A stretch of DNA of 59,818 nucleotides, taken from Conoideocrella luteorostrata. Lineage: Eukaryota > Ascomycota > Sordariomycetes > Hypocreales > Clavicipitaceae. Where the stretch lies: positions 1 through 59,818 of the forward strand of contig JASWJB010000278.1 of assembly GCA_032433595.1 (NCBI GenBank), written 5' to 3'. The notes under the pieces are model-generated. The model saw only the letters and a list, made by a program, of their open reading frames with translations. It did no database searches and was not told where the DNA came from. Below, piece after piece: positions 1-13,003 of this stretch (the first letter of the stretch is position 1; every line of letters starts with the position of its first letter). The translations under genes were made by a program, and so were the position numbers.

Positions 1-3000
1 GGGGTGGTTCTTCGTGCACTCATACGCTGCGTGTGGGAGGCAAGAAAGGGACGGCGGGCCGCGATGGATCGACTTGTTCGGCAGCGATTTGCTGAGTGAC
101 TTGGTCTGGTCGCACTGTATCGTTGTACACGGAGTAACTGCGTATTAAGATCTGGGAGCGGATTTGCGGCAGTCTTGCTGGTTCACTTTTCAGTTGAGAA
201 AGGAGGCGGTCACAAGCCAACCACAGCTTCGTCCTCATGTCGTGTTGATGTTGTGTTCCGCCGTCAAGCTCAGTTGATATCAAGCAAGCAAGCGTGCTTT
301 GTATTGTACTACCACCACCGTGCGGCTGGGCCGGAGAATTATGGGAAGACAAGGATGGCTGGCTTGGCAGGTCTCTACCTATTAACTTGACGTACTTTAT
401 TTTCATTTTTGTCTTTGGTAACATTTTCGGGGCTGTTGGCGAGAGGAATAGGATTAGATATATAACTGTCAATTTATCACCATTTACGAAACAGAGCATG
501 ATGCTCGGGTGCAGAGGGGGTGATTCCCACACTGTAGAGTATACGAAAGAAGCCTTGTTCCGTGGTTCTGCTGCTGCTTCAAAGTGTCCAACTGTCAAGC
601 ATGACACCAATTCGACAGGCCTGAAGTCGCCGTCTGTTGGAGGGGGGCATTAAGCTAGATATAGCCTTGTTTTTGATGACAACATGCGTCGTGCGGGTTT
701 CTGATTGAACAATGGTGCAGGCCGGTGAGCAAGGGCCATCCCATGCAACGGGTACTTGCATGGCGAGCGGGCGTACGCCGTGCATAGATGATGCAGTGCG
801 TTGAGTAATACAATACAACAAACAGGCAACGTATCCCGTCTTCGACTCAAGGGGGCAGTCAGGGTATAAGTACTTAAGTATCGGGGGGAACGATCGAACG
901 AGGTAATTCCGCCGCAACAGCGCAGCAAACAGGAGGCATTGCGGGGATTCCAAAGTACTCGGATACTTATCAAGTGTTACTAAAGGAAATACTTTAATGC
1001 AAAGGCGGCGAGGCAAGGAATGCCCACTGATTAATGTTGTACTCGCCCAGCTTGACTGGCCGTTGGTGCTGTCGAGTCCGGCCCCTCCGATGTGCAACTT
1101 GTCGTGAAGGAAGAGGTCCTAATTTAGGTAAACGCCGCCAACCCTTCCTTCCTTCCACGAGTCCAACCACTCCGTCCTAGTAGTTATACTACCAAAGATC
1201 CGTACGGACTAATTAATTAATACGCAACCGACATGGAGTGCTCTATTTGCTTCTTCTGTTCCTTATTGTATTTCCATCGAAACCGCGCTGCCGCCCTCCG
1301 CACCGCTCTGCCCACTTACACTGTGCAGCCAGCAATGTCTGCAGGGTATCACGATACCGCAATCCGGCAATGAATGACCGCCGCCAAGCTGGTGACACTC
1401 GTTCACTAGTTATTCCCGCTTAGGAGAAGCCAAGCCAGACCCCTCAAACTGGTCAGACGCCACGTCCATGAAATTGTGTACGGAGTACTCCGTAGGCGCT
1501 AATCAACTCGTTCTGTATTGTACCGAGTTGAGTACTCCGTAGAGTGATTTCAAATGATGAGAGAAAGATCCCGTATCTTGTCCTGATCTCACTAGAGGGA
1601 CAAGCCGACAAAAGTGACCCCGCCCACCAAACCTTTCAACTTCTAAACCACTGAGCCGTGGCGGCCAACGCGGCCTAATATCTCAATAAATTTACGGAGT
1701 TCGCCGTACGCGAATGAAGATTTGACGTGTAGAACTGCTAATGAGGCGCGACGAACCAACTATCATCTCTTGTGCCATCCGGCGACATCGCGCTAACTAG
1801 TTAGTTGGTCATTCAAACCACGGCTAGCTCCAATATCTATACCCAAACGACCTAATATATTGTTCGAAGTACGTCGAGCCGCTTGTTCCAGAACAGACTG
1901 CAACTAGCAAAGACACTAGTGTAGCTGACTATAGAGGGCAGACTTGAGCGATCATTTTACTATAACGGGCACGGCACAAAATAGACGTTGCCTCCAAGCC
2001 GTCCCATCCGGTTGGCGTTTCGAGTTTGCAAGCAGTCATCTCGTTGAAAATGTTGGTCACCAGAGCCTGAGGTCGGTTGACAGGGCTACGATCTGTCCCA
2101 AAGCATCACGCGTAAGATGAACTCGAAAGTTGTAGCTCAAAACTGCACAGGTTCAGACGAGGCGATCTATCTAGAGACGTCTCTTTCGGTCAGACCGCAT
2201 AGGTTGATGGACCGAGTATCAATCAGAACATTGGGAAAGATACGCACACCCAAGAATGCAGTGACTGAATCTTGCCTTTTTTTTTGTCTTTCTCCTTTGC
2301 ATCTGCTGAGTTTAATAGAAAGCGTTTTGCACATGGCATGCCTGTCGCCGGAACAAGATCTTATCTACGGGAGTTGGGATTGAATCTCCACTTGAGATCT
2401 CCAATGCTCTCTACTCCGTAACCCTCCTCGACTTCTCAGTGGACGGAACTCGTCCGACGGCAGTTACCCTGGGAGACCGGTGGCTTTTCGTCTCGCCCGC
2501 TCCCGTCCTGCGCCACCAGAACTTTGTTGGCCAAGATGCAGCGTCCTGAAGGAGAGGTCGAATCAATTGGGCAATGGGCCACGGCATCAACAACAAACAA
2601 CAACAGACACAGAGCCCAGGCCGTCCTGAACAGAGATGCTCTGCACCATCCCCGTTCGCGTTGTGTCGGTCGGTGGCAGCGCGGAGTAACACCTCCGTTG
2701 CTCTCCTGGGAATTTGCTCGTCTCTCCGGATAGTCGACTGACAGGGGGTTCTCATTTCAAGCAGCTCCTGTGCCGGAGAATTGACCGGGTACAATCGACT
2801 AGACATAATAGAATGCCGGCCCTAAAGCACATCGCGGACATACTGAATAGTAATATGTGGCGGCCATGACCCCAGCGCTAAGCAACGCTACCGTCGCAAG
2901 AATGCTCTTAAACCAGGAGGTCAGCGTCTTCCAAATCCGAGTGGTCATATCATCATATCATCTTCCGTTGATCTTGGACGAAATGGTGTTCGCTCTGCAA

Positions 3001-4633
3001 ATGTATATGTCCCTGTCAAGCTGGAACGACACCGATCAACACCCAAATCTGGCATGCATGTAAAGTAAATAGAGTCGATGCATCCACTGCAGCTCCAGCC
3101 AGTCGCTTGGGGAAACTCACAGCTATGACTAGCTGTGCTCCCCAAACAAAAATCACTCACCATGCCAATATACCTTTAGAGAGCAGGGGGAGGCAGGTCT
3201 GGCCTACCAAGAGGTAAATAATTCGCGATTGATAAGCTGGAATTCATTTTCTTTTCCTTTCCTTTTTTTGGTTTCTCTGCAGGAGAAAATTCGTCCCTCG
3301 ATCCTCCTTTTAGACTATTCGAACAAATTAGCAGTGTAGGATTCCTCCGTCATACCGTAATAGTGTGCCTGCATCACGGCCACATAGAATAGGACCGAAA
3401 GGGCCATTGCAAGGATGTCGAGTCATCCATGCCCAGCCGGATGATACTTCACGTGCTTTATCGTCCGGTTTCGCTATCCACGCACTCATGAGCAATTATA
3501 CTCTTTGGAGTAATACGGCATGATACCCGGGTTATTCCAGGTAATTCCACTTTATTCCAGGATAGTCCAAGTCAGTCCAGGGAAGCGGTGAACTGGTCAT
3601 CACTGCCATCGATCAAGCGGACTACTCCGTCATCCATCCAACATACCCAATCAAAACTAATGTCCAGGATTAATTTAAGATTTAAAAGATAATGGAGACC
3701 AGGTGGAGCGCGTGACTTGATTGCTTCCTGCTTCTTGCAGCACCGTGGCCCATCCGAGCGGAAAATGCAATATCCAGTACGGAGTACGGATCAAGCTATT
3801 ATTGCGAATGAATGGCTGACTTATTAATCGCAATGCTGTATTACGCGTCGTTGCATTGCGGCATCGCAAAATATTACATGCCCTCTGCATGGACGAGCAA
3901 AGGTTATTCTAGAAAGGCTTATCTATCTTCAAAACCAGCCTTCGACACTTGTAGTTATTGTGGTCGCAGAACCGGCTACACTAATTTGTTTGTTTGTGGT
4001 TGGTTGGCATTAATTCTAAGCGCAAAATTTCATGGGAATACGGAAATCCTGCAACTAGCCTACGGAACAGTCCGTCTCTTTGAACAACTTTGCCAGCATC
4101 AGTGATATATGTTACGAGATCCACATATTCTGTCATGTCGCAAAAAGAAGGCTATCATATGCTATGCGTGATTGGGCGGCTATTCTAAAGGTTCAGGTCA
4201 AAACATCCAATTGGAAGACAAGCCGTGATTAAACTCACCTCAACTTTCGGCAGGGGCGGCTCACGAATTAAGAAGCGTTGGCATGGTCTGAGAATGACAA
4301 GTGACGACACGTAGGCAATGCGATGGGTAAGGTATTGGATTGCTCAGCGAACCCGGTAAGGGTCTTCTCGGTCCCCTGTTTGATCAATTGCTCCGCTCAC
4401 AACGCCCATGAGTCAGTATGTGTGCTTAGTCGCTGGTTTCGTACGAGGGGCTCGTTCGAGATAAACCTTGTTATTATCAACAATGTCATGTTCGTATATA
4501 CTAGTACAATGAAACCGGTGAAGAGACAGTCGTTCGAGAAAGCTCTTGCCTGTACAATCAATGTCGTACTAGTATTGTATATAGTACATAATATGACAGG
4601 GTGAGACGAAGATATGGCACGGAGTGAATTACA
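1..4633. other. Gene-poor intergenic tract
   Basis: No open frame here resembles a known family on either strand, and none has a convincing set of introns. The tract holds several copies of the dispersed 9-mer TACGGAGTA (1479, 1486, 1533, 2412, 3778), a palindromic CTAACTAGTTAG near 1793, and a short direct repeat of ATTCCAGG around 3533-3560. Confidence 0.6.
1479..1494. repeat. 16-bp perfect palindrome TACGGAGTACTCCGTA
   Basis: Two opposed copies of the 9-mer TACGGAGTA overlap by two bases and form a perfect 16-bp inverted repeat. This is the cleanest instance of a motif scattered through the intergenic DNA of the whole window. Its function is unknown. Confidence 0.9.
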
Positions 4634-5416
4634 CTACGGCCATAACTCGGTTTCTTCCCATGACATACCACCATTCAGCTTGTAATTCCATCGTTGTCCT
4701 TTCTTGGGATTAGAAAGATCAACTCGATCCACATCCTCTGGTACAATCACCAGAACCCGAAAATTCTTCCTGGCAATCGCATCCTCTAAATCTTCAACTT
4801 CTCGTCCAAGAACGTAACCCTGTTCAGGTGCCTGCGTGATGGGCGTTCCTGGCGGAGGGTTCCGGAAAGTACCTCTCATGAGTGGGTTTAGGTTGCCAAA
4901 ATGCGCTGTCAACTCACGACTCCAGCTCCATGGGCCAATGTCTCCAACTTTTCGCATATGTGGCGTGAGAGCATTCCTCACAGATGCTGCTTGCTCAGAG
5001 TCGATGTCAGGCCCAATCATGAATATGCGGCCCTTGAGACGCCATTGAGTCATGGATTCTGTGGCCCAAAACACTGCTTCAATGGGGCCGCCCATGCTAG
5101 ACGACTTGCTTCCTGTTGGGAACATTTCGGATACTTTCTCCATGCGGGCATCCGTCGTGATGGTTGGGAGTTCGGTATCGTAGCTATTGGGATTCAGAGA
5201 AGCTGGATTCTTGCTGTTGGGTGGTAGAGAAGCCCACATCCCCCTGTACACTACGGTGCGGGCCCTGGGCACAAACTGAGGCGACTGGGTAGATTGTGAG
5301 GCTGGGGATACCTGATGAAGAGAGCTCAGCGTGAACGTGGGTGACTTCATCGACTGCATATCCGATACAAAGGGGTCACGCCAGGGAGCGGCTGGTATTT
5401 TCGGTTGAGATGACAT
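4634..5416 (-). CDS. Alr4036-type pyridoxamine 5'-phosphate oxidase-like FMN-binding protein
   Basis: A single-exon frame encodes about 260 residues. The pattern resembles the Pyridox_oxase_2 (Alr4036) group: an N-terminal PWRDPF segment, VVYRGMW as the first strand, an EAVFWATESMTQWRLKGRI block typical of the FMN split barrel, and a C-terminal acidic-basic tail ending in WEETELWP. These proteins bind FMN; the physiological substrate is generally not known. The chosen ATG has a good context (CACCATGT). The frame stays open upstream to in-frame ATGs at 5470 and 5536 with poor contexts. The extra 40 residues are Arg-rich (RPASRRIQ), so a longer, possibly mitochondrial form cannot be excluded. 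Confidence 0.8.
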   Translation of the reverse strand: MSSQPKIPAAPWRDPFVSDMQSMKSPTFTLSSLHQVSPASQSTQSPQFVPRARTVVYRGMWASLPPNSKNPASLNPNSYDTELPTITTDARMEKVSEMFPTGSKSSSMGGPIEAVFWATESMTQWRLKGRIFMIGPDIDSEQAASVRNALTPHMRKVGDIGPWSWSRELTAHFGNLNPLMRGTFRNPPPGTPITQAPEQGYVLGREVEDLEDAIARKNFRVLVIVPEDVDRVDLSNPKKGQRWNYKLNGGMSWEETELWP

Positions 5417-8286
5417 GGTGCGCCGAAGATGATGACCTAGATGCTGTATTCTTCTGCTTGCCGGCCTCATTAGATGAGCCTCGTGTTGCAGGTTTACTAT
5501 AAGGATGTGAAGCCTATTGCAGTATTGTACTCTCATGCACCGCGTAAGGCGTCAGCCAAGTCCGACCCGGAACTGGCTCCTAGGCCCTACCCCACTCTGC
5601 CGAGATGACGTGGGTTAATGATTCATGACGCCTGGCAAGGGGGAACGGCGAGAGAGCAATGAAGCCGGGCATGCACTCCTAGTTACCGTACAATGTATGG
5701 CCGGTGTCCTGGTAAGCAGCAAAGGTTGCGAGCAGATGGGATTATTCCCGGGCGAGTTTTCCCTCAACGTTCGTTGCTGTTCAATGATTTCCCATAACAT
5801 TCTGGTGCGGCAGGGAGAGATGACATACCCCAAGCTAGGTCCATTTTATTATTGAGAGGCTGTCCAATCGTGCAATAAACCCGGGAGAAATGCTAGTTCT
5901 GAAACGGATCTCGCAAGGCAAATCCACTCATTGTAGAAGATATCACGAATTTGCATAACAACGTTTGTAAGAAACGATAATCGCCGTGGTCTCCACAGCT
6001 CTTTGGTGTGACAGGCAGTCCGTTGATGCCGAGAAAATACTCCGAAAGGGCCCGGAGTAGAAATCCATGCGGATTACAACCAGAGTCACGTTGTCAGTGG
6101 GACGTGAAGTAAAACAAAACATCAAACCGATCAATTGCAAGAAGTTTGCGAGTCAAAACGCATGTAAAATACGAAACCTTGATTATAACGAGCTTCCGAG
6201 ATCATCTGTCGTCTGAGATTATACCGCGGAAGTGTCTCCTAGGAAATGCTGAGTCCGTGCCAAGACAAATTAACGTTAGGGTACGACCGGCTATCGCGAC
6301 TCCACGTTGACATTCCATGTGGAAATCGGGTTAACTAAGCAAGATCCCGGATGTGAGCCAAAGTTTAGTGCCTAGGTACATGTGCTCTATCATAAGGCGG
6401 ATATTCGCGGTAGGATGGATACATTGAAGTATCATTGTAAGATTTGATCGTAAGATAGGCTTTCAGCCAAGACATATGCCGTACAGCAATCCACCTTGGG
6501 AGTGATAATAACGACTCACGATCGGACACTAATTCTGGGTCGAGCGCTTAAATCGCCGGAGCACATGGTATGTGCGCCATGATTGACATCAGCGGGGACT
6601 CGGTCAATCTCATTCGTCTTGAGTTGATTGCGACATTCGCGCGGGTGGGTGCCAGGGCCTGTTTTCAGTGCTACTCCCTAGTCATGAACAGAGTAGCAGC
6701 CGAGAGTAGCAATCGCAGATCTTTCCAGCAGTGCATTTTCAAGAAGACAGTAGTTAGTTACTGGGCACTACTGGCACGTTCATGTTGCAAGATGTGGTGC
6801 TCCGTAGTTACATGCAGACTCACTCCCAAGTTAGATGTACCAAACGCGGCCGGGCGCTTCGAGCTTCGAATGCGCCACGTTCGGGTTTGGGGGCTCGGAA
6901 ATGCCTCGTGATTAATAGTTCCCAGCACTGTCGCCTAGTCAGGTTGGACAAAGCATGGCGAGGCACCCGAAGATTGGAACTCGATCGAGTAAAACACAAC
7001 TGGGCCGGCTCAAACAAGGATTCAGGACGCCAAGCTGAATATTATGGCCGCTAGAGAAATAAGGCCAACGGAAATCTCCGGCGTCTTGGGGTCTGACGGC
7101 CACTAGTTTCTGGACATCGGTGGACATTTGCCAGATGGTAGGGCCATCCTCCGTACTGGTATTCGATGCGAGGGGTGAGGCGTCCGCTGGCGTCTAGGCC
7201 AGGCCGAAGAGTGCATGCTTTATGAATTGCGTGCCGTTCGATTCGTCTGAGACAATTCCTCGAGGTCTCGCGAGGTCCAGATGGCGGTGCTGGGCCGAAA
7301 AGCCGATAATCTGGGCAAACTGGCCCAAGACGGTTCAAGGTAGTGCAAGATGACCAAGGTTGGTTGGATCGAGCTTGAAGCCGGCTGCAGCTGGGCTGGG
7401 CTGGCTGTGCTGGGGACCCGGCAGACGATGGTCCAGGCCCAGGAACGTGGGTTGGTGGGCAAGTGGGCGGCAGGTGGGCAGCAGATGGGCAGGTGCGGGG
7501 AGCCACACCTTTCCACTCTGCAGGCCGTCCAGGTCGTCCAAGCAGGCCCTGCCAGCCTGCCAGTCTGCAGCAGCGCCGGTTGGGCAAATGTTTTTGTTTG
7601 CCTATTGTCTAGTCCTTGCCCACCAGCAGTAGGTCATGACCATGTCCATATGAATAGTATTGCCTGCAGGGAAGATCTAGGGTGCGACGAGGCATGCATT
7701 GCACCCCCGTTTGCCAGCTTGTCGACGAGACTTTGCATGTTGACAAGACTGTGTCAGTGAGAAAACATAATACATACAATAGTCTGGGGCTGGTTCGGAA
7801 TTTGCCCACTTTTTACACATGAAACCAGCTGTCAAAAACCAGGCGTGGCCAGCACTAGCAAGCCATATTCATATTCCATCGAACTAGTTCCCTACTCCCC
7901 TGGTCAATAATCCCATAAGTCTGTATCTACTTAGCTAGTCGCAAGTCGCAGCCCATTGGCGCGCACGAGATCGACCAAATACTTTTATTTTGACCTCAGC
8001 CTCTCTGTCTGTCTAGTCTAGATCGACGACTGGTTCTTATTCCCACCTCTTCTCCCCCCCTCCCCCCAATTAATTAATTCCTCTTGCTCCTGTCAGCTCT
8101 TCGCCCTTATTCCCTGCGACCGAAGCCTGTGGCCAAATTATTCCCGGCGAATTTAATCCGCTGCATCACACCAAACTTGACCAGACAACTAACAAAACCA
8201 CGCGCTGGTCTTCAGTGCGTGTGTATACCGTAAATCTGGAACAAGTCATCTGCTCATATCCGCTCGTGGGCGTTGTAAGTCGTCGA
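5417..8286. other. Intergenic tract and leader of the first regulator gene
   Basis: No supported gene. The Pro-rich minus frames around 7051-7587 lie opposite a GC-rich stretch of CTGG/GGCA repeats and look like compositional artefacts. From about 8041 to 8095 the plus strand has a pyrimidine-rich tract (CTTCTCC and a run of C), common just upstream of transcription starts in filamentous fungi. It lies 190-245 bp before the start codon of the next gene. Confidence 0.5.
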
Positions 8287-11018
8287 ATGGACTTGCCGAT
8301 ATTGCACAACAGCCATCACGGCAACCACCATCTCGGTGCAAGGGATCTTGCCTCACCGTCGTCGTTGGGATTGAAACCACTTCATCTCGACTCGCCTTCC
8401 AGTGTTGCGTCGTCAAGTTCAGTTGGAGCACCGACTCAATCATATCCTCGACATCCCGGCCCCCCTCGAGACGATGCTCCGAATCTGGACTATCGTGAAC
8501 TCAGTGGCGAGGCGTCACCTACCAACGGTGATGAACCGCTGAAAAAGAAGCAAAAGCGAAACAAACCGACGTTGTCGTGCCACGAGTGCGTCGAGAGGAA
8601 GACAAAGGTTGGTTCACCTTCGAGATATTGCAGCTGCGCAGATATTATTTTCTTCTCCTCTTTCTTTCTATAATAATGCGTCGACGGGACTAAACCTCGT
8701 TTGTGTCTCTATCTCCTTGCCATCTCCAGGCTGCAATGCTGCGTGCTGGTTTCTTTGTATACTTCTTTCCTCAGCCCCCGCCGATCCCGCCCGAACACAT
8801 GCAAGTCAAATTTGCTCATTTGATTGTTGCAAAATCCATCGCTGCCAAGCACTTTCAGCGTTGCACAACATCTCTTGTTAGCCTTAATCCCACCTGTCCA
8901 TATTCGTCTCCTCACAAACCCGTGCCAGCTCTATCGTTCGAACATGGACAAATTCACACAATGCATAAGGCACCAAATTTGAAGCTATAGTCCGGCTCGA
9001 TAATTACATATTATCGAATGTCTTGAACCCCGAGCCAATTCAGCTAACATTGCATCTAGTGCGATAGGGGTCGACCGCATTGTCTTGCTTGTAAGTTTCT
9101 ATAGAAATACGTGGCTAGTCTTTGACTGCCACGATTTCTTACCGTTCGCTGTTGACAGATATTTCAGGTATCAAGAGACAAACGGACTGCCGATATGCAC
9201 ACGTAGCAAATCTTCTAGAGTATGTTGCGGCGACACAGCGTTGTAGACGAGGCTGACTCTATGTCTCTAGGGAAACATCCAGGTCGGCTGCGAATGGTCG
9301 TCGAATGACACGGCCGCCGAAAAAGAAGGGCGCAGGTGATGGACCTATGGCTATCCCAAACATTGCAGACAGAGGCGCTATCAACGACCAAGACTCTTCA
9401 TCCCGCGGCGCCGCGGCGTTAACAACTGGGCTGTTATCACATGTGCCTTACTCCGTCACGAAAGCTAGCAACGTCTTTGGTATCGGGTCCGAGCACCCAT
9501 TCGCAAACTATTGGACCTGCGAAGGCGGTTTGCCCGAAGTCGTTTCCGTCTTGCCAGAGAAGGCTCAGGCAGACATTCTAGTCGCTCGATATTTCGAATG
9601 CGTTGATCCCGTGTATCCTATGATCCACCGCCAGACTTTCTATGCCGACTACGAGCATTTTTGGCGCATGGGCGTCGAGGAGAAGAATAGAATGGACGCG
9701 ACTTTTATTGCCTTGATATTTGTCATCTTAGCCCTTGGCACACAATTCGTCACAACTACAACAACCAAGAAGCGCAAGCAAACGGCTGAATTCTACGCTT
9801 CTGCTGCCAACCAAGCCCTTCGCATGTCTTCGTATTTAAGCACAGCGTCACTGAGATCTATACAGGCCATGGTGCTCATGACCTACTTTCTTATCAACGA
9901 CAATCATGCGTCTGATGGATGGGCATTCGCCGGTATCTTGGTTCGACAAGCCTACGCCATGGGCTTGCATCGTGATCCTAATATCGGTACGTCTACTCTA
10001 GATTACTTCTTTTTGCTTCTCTTGTTTCTTCTTCTCTTCTCTTATTCTCCATGTCCCGTGCTACTTTCCTCCCACGGCAACAAATGCAACGTAACACATG
10101 TCTAACTTGATGGTTTTTGTATTGCAGTCACACCTAACGCCAACCCTTTTGAGAAGCAACAGAGGCGCAAAGTTTGGCAAGCGGTATTGCTCCAAGACAC
10201 ATTCCTGACTGTGCTTTTGTCCTTGCCGCCCTCGGCCACACACACAGATGTTTCCGTGGACGATTTGTTAGACGATAGCTCCTCCATTGCGAGCAGCGAT
10301 CCTACGGATACGGCCTACATCAGGGGTTCTTGGATGCTGGCCAACTTGGTTCAGGAGACAATATGCTCACCACGGTCGTTGGATGTTCCGATCTGCACGA
10401 CCGTCCGACACAAGTCCAAGCTAGTAGCTGATTTTCGAGCGGTATACCGATCGTTTCCGGATGTCTTTCGATCCTGGGATGCGGATAGTCTCACGGCTGT
10501 GTCAAGCACGAACAAGCGCATTGTAAGGCAAACTCTGTTCCTGACGAGCAATTACTTTCACAACCTCATGCTAGTCCATGCATCAGAGAGCCCTGATGTG
10601 CCAGTCAATGTTCGGGGAACTTTGGAAGCTGCACATGATGCGATCAGTGCGTTCTTCCTGATGTACAGTCTGCTGGAGGCAGAGGCAAGAGTATGGTGGG
10701 TCTTCAATCATCGAGCTTTCTTGGAAGCGCTCTGCATTGCCAATGTGCTGCGAGAAACAGGAAAAGATGCCGCCGGCAGAGACATGCTTGCCAGGGACCC
10801 CTTGTTTGTGAGGGCCAGAGGCGATATCAGTAAGTTCATATGCACAACCGATTTTCAATCAAAAGGCGGGCAACGCCCGCTCACGACGACGTCCTGTGAA
10901 TCCCGTGGCTAACTAATGACATTCAACAGCACGAATGATCCAAATCATGAAACTCATTGGCTCTGATAACGACGTGGCACATACCCGAGTACAAATACTG
11001 AGTGAATTCTTGGATTGA
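8287..11018 (+). CDS. Zn2Cys6 transcription factor with fungal_trans domain, six exons
   Basis: Hand-spliced exons are 8287-8607, 9060-9090, 9168-9219, 9271-9986, 10128-10829 and 10930-11018 (1911 nt, 636 residues, in frame throughout). A Lys-rich stretch (KKKQKRNK) precedes a perfect C-x2-C-x6-C-x6-C-x2-C-x6-C cluster at Cys98, 101, 108, 115, 118 and 125. The cluster is assembled across three introns, and the sixth cysteine is followed by RYAHVANLLE. The middle homology region follows, starting near YFECVDPVYPMIHRQTF (PF04082 type), which senses effectors or mediates dimerisation in this family. It should be a nuclear DNA-binding regulator; its target is unknown. The first intron is 452 nt, much longer than the others, with a weak donor (GTTGGT). 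The Ser/Pro-rich N-terminus is probably disordered. The first ATG after an in-frame open stretch is used as the start. Confidence 0.85.
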
Positions 11019-11219
11019 GGGCTAGCAGGCGCTTCCTGACGACTTCAAAGCTCATTTAGCATATTTTGAAATTCTTCTACGCCACGATCTTCTAGTTTGG
11101 TTTTCTTTAGACAGCCGTGCACTATGGCGCGGGATCTGTACTACTATTTGAGGCAGGGAAGACGGCTAAATTAGAGTACCTGTACAGCACGGTGAAAGCG
11201 AAGATGGGTTGTGTAGTAA

Positions 11220-11235
11220 GGGGGGGGGGGGGGGG
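11220..11235 (+). repeat. 16-base G homopolymer
   Basis: An uninterrupted run of 16 G lies about 200 bp past the stop codon of the Zn2Cys6 gene. Such runs can form G-quadruplexes and are prone to length errors in assembly. Confidence 0.9.
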
Positions 11236-12242
11236 TTGATGGTTGGGCAGTATCTCATCCTCGGCTTGGGTCGGACTAGTTTCTCCATGTCACTCGGCGG
11301 ACAGGAGCAATGAGACTAAATGCAGGGCTGGCCATGTGGTTTATGTTACCTCATGTTTCATTTAAAAATACAAATACAAATAGAGCATCAGCTGGACAAT
11401 TGATTGACAAGAGTTTCGTGGGAAAATGCAAGGGAAGAAACACAGCCATCTTGACGATGACATACAAAGCCGTGAAAACAACAAAAGGCGCTCGGAAGGC
11501 GACCGAGGTGTGGGTGCTCCGAGCGTGGGGCCGGGTATCAAACGGCTTCAGGAGACGCCCACCACCGCCACACGCAACCCGAGATGCCTGGGTTTGTATA
11601 TAGTCATTCTGCCAGCCCCCTACTCCGTACAGTTGACAAGATGACATTCTGCTATTTAGCCCCTCGCCCTCGGTACTATTCGCAGCGACACAGAAAAAGA
11701 GAGAATCGACTTCGAAGCTAACTGAGCTAGGGTCTACTCAGCCATACTGTGCTAGTCCTGTGTAAGTACGGAGAACTTATGCGAGCATATGGAGTAGTTA
11801 GTCACAAGGCATTTTCAGTAAGAAGGTAGTGTAGGAAGTACCTAACAGGGGGCTTCGTCAGCTTGTCGTCGTCATCCATTGGTCGGCCATCGGCACGACA
11901 GGAGGACCGGCGGGTACTCCGTAACTACTTGGTTCTCAGTGAGAGTACGGAGTACTGCTTGTGCGGAGTAGCTCTCTTTGTATGGTTATGCATGGAGTGT
12001 GCTCCTCGCAGAATACTAGTACATGGAGAACCTAGGTTGGTAGCCTAGGTTTAGGTACCGAGGGCGGAGTGCTCAAAGTACCTATGTACATAGGTAGTTA
12101 GTCAGCCTAAGGTCTGGCCGCGTACTACTAGTAGTACTACATGCATGGTCTGGCCGGATGAGCCACGAACACGGGGGACTCGAGTCGCTCCATCCTGTGA
12201 GGCGGAGCCAGAACTTTTCTGAATGGATAGCAAACTACGGAG

Positions 12243-12291
12243 TACGGACTACAGAGTACGGACTACAGAGTACGGACTACAGAGTACGGAC
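12243..12291 (+). repeat. 14-bp tandem repeat, 3.5 copies
   Basis: The unit TACGGACTACAGAG occurs at 12243, 12257 and 12271, followed by a partial TACGGAC. The array begins inside an exact TACGGAGTA copy, so it looks like a local expansion of that dispersed motif. Confidence 0.9.
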
Positions 12292-13003
12292 AAACTAACT
12301 AGTTGGTTAGTTAGCTATCAAAAAGGCCAGATTCTGCAGAAACGATTTTGGGTGATGGGTGGCCGGTGACGCCCAGACATGATCGCATAGTTAGTAGTCT
12401 GCAGCAAGGAGCAAGGACAGAGCAAGGAAGGACAGCTTCTCCAACGCCTGCACTCACGGTGTGTCGTTCAACGCAGAGAATGAATGCGTGGGCTAGATCC
12501 GGCATTGACCGAGATGCACACACGCACGATAGTTGCAAGTAAGTAACTAATCTGCAAGGCCACCCTTTGCAGTCGGATAGACGACCCGCCCGCAACCAAA
12601 GTACGCATAGTTAGTTTCGTTAGTTGGGTAGGTTGACCGCCCCAGTCATCGACTTATAGACGACGTGGCATGACGCTCATACAGACACACAGACACACAC
12701 GTCGTCTCCAGGCAGCACTTTTCTTGCCTTTCGCCCATCCCGCCTCTCTTCTTCGTCTCTTCGCCATCCGGGGTGTCATCACCTGGAGTATTACGGGAAC
12801 ATACAGCCGCGCGTCGTCCGGCCCAGAGTAATTTTGAAGCCTGGGCTCATTTGGCTTCATCTGTAATTTTTGAGTTTGTTTGTTTGTTTGTTTGCCTGCT
12901 TGTTTGGTTGAATTTAGCTCTAGTCTCGCCGAGCAAAATAGACGTTTGTCTGTGGAGTTGTTCGGGACCGCCTATTCTGTCGAGGCCCTCATTTGCCGCC
13001 ATA

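Larger units (their letters stand above)
11019..13003. other. Intergenic tract rich in TACGGAGTA copies
   Basis: No supported gene. It contains a 16-base G run (11220-11235), four exact copies of the dispersed 9-mer (11621, 11915, 11946, 12236) and a 14-bp tandem repeat (12243-12291). TTTG repeats (TTTGTTTGTTTG) lie just upstream of the membrane-protein gene near 12876-12895. Confidence 0.55.

Noticed and set aside
20..1097. Minus frames of 172-196 codons
   Set aside because: They have no family resemblance, no credible start context, and overlap one another on both strands; they look like chance open frames.
7051..7587. 178-codon Pro-rich minus frame
   Set aside because: It is opposite a GC-rich repeat-like stretch and its Pro/Ser/Arg composition follows directly from that; no domain is seen.
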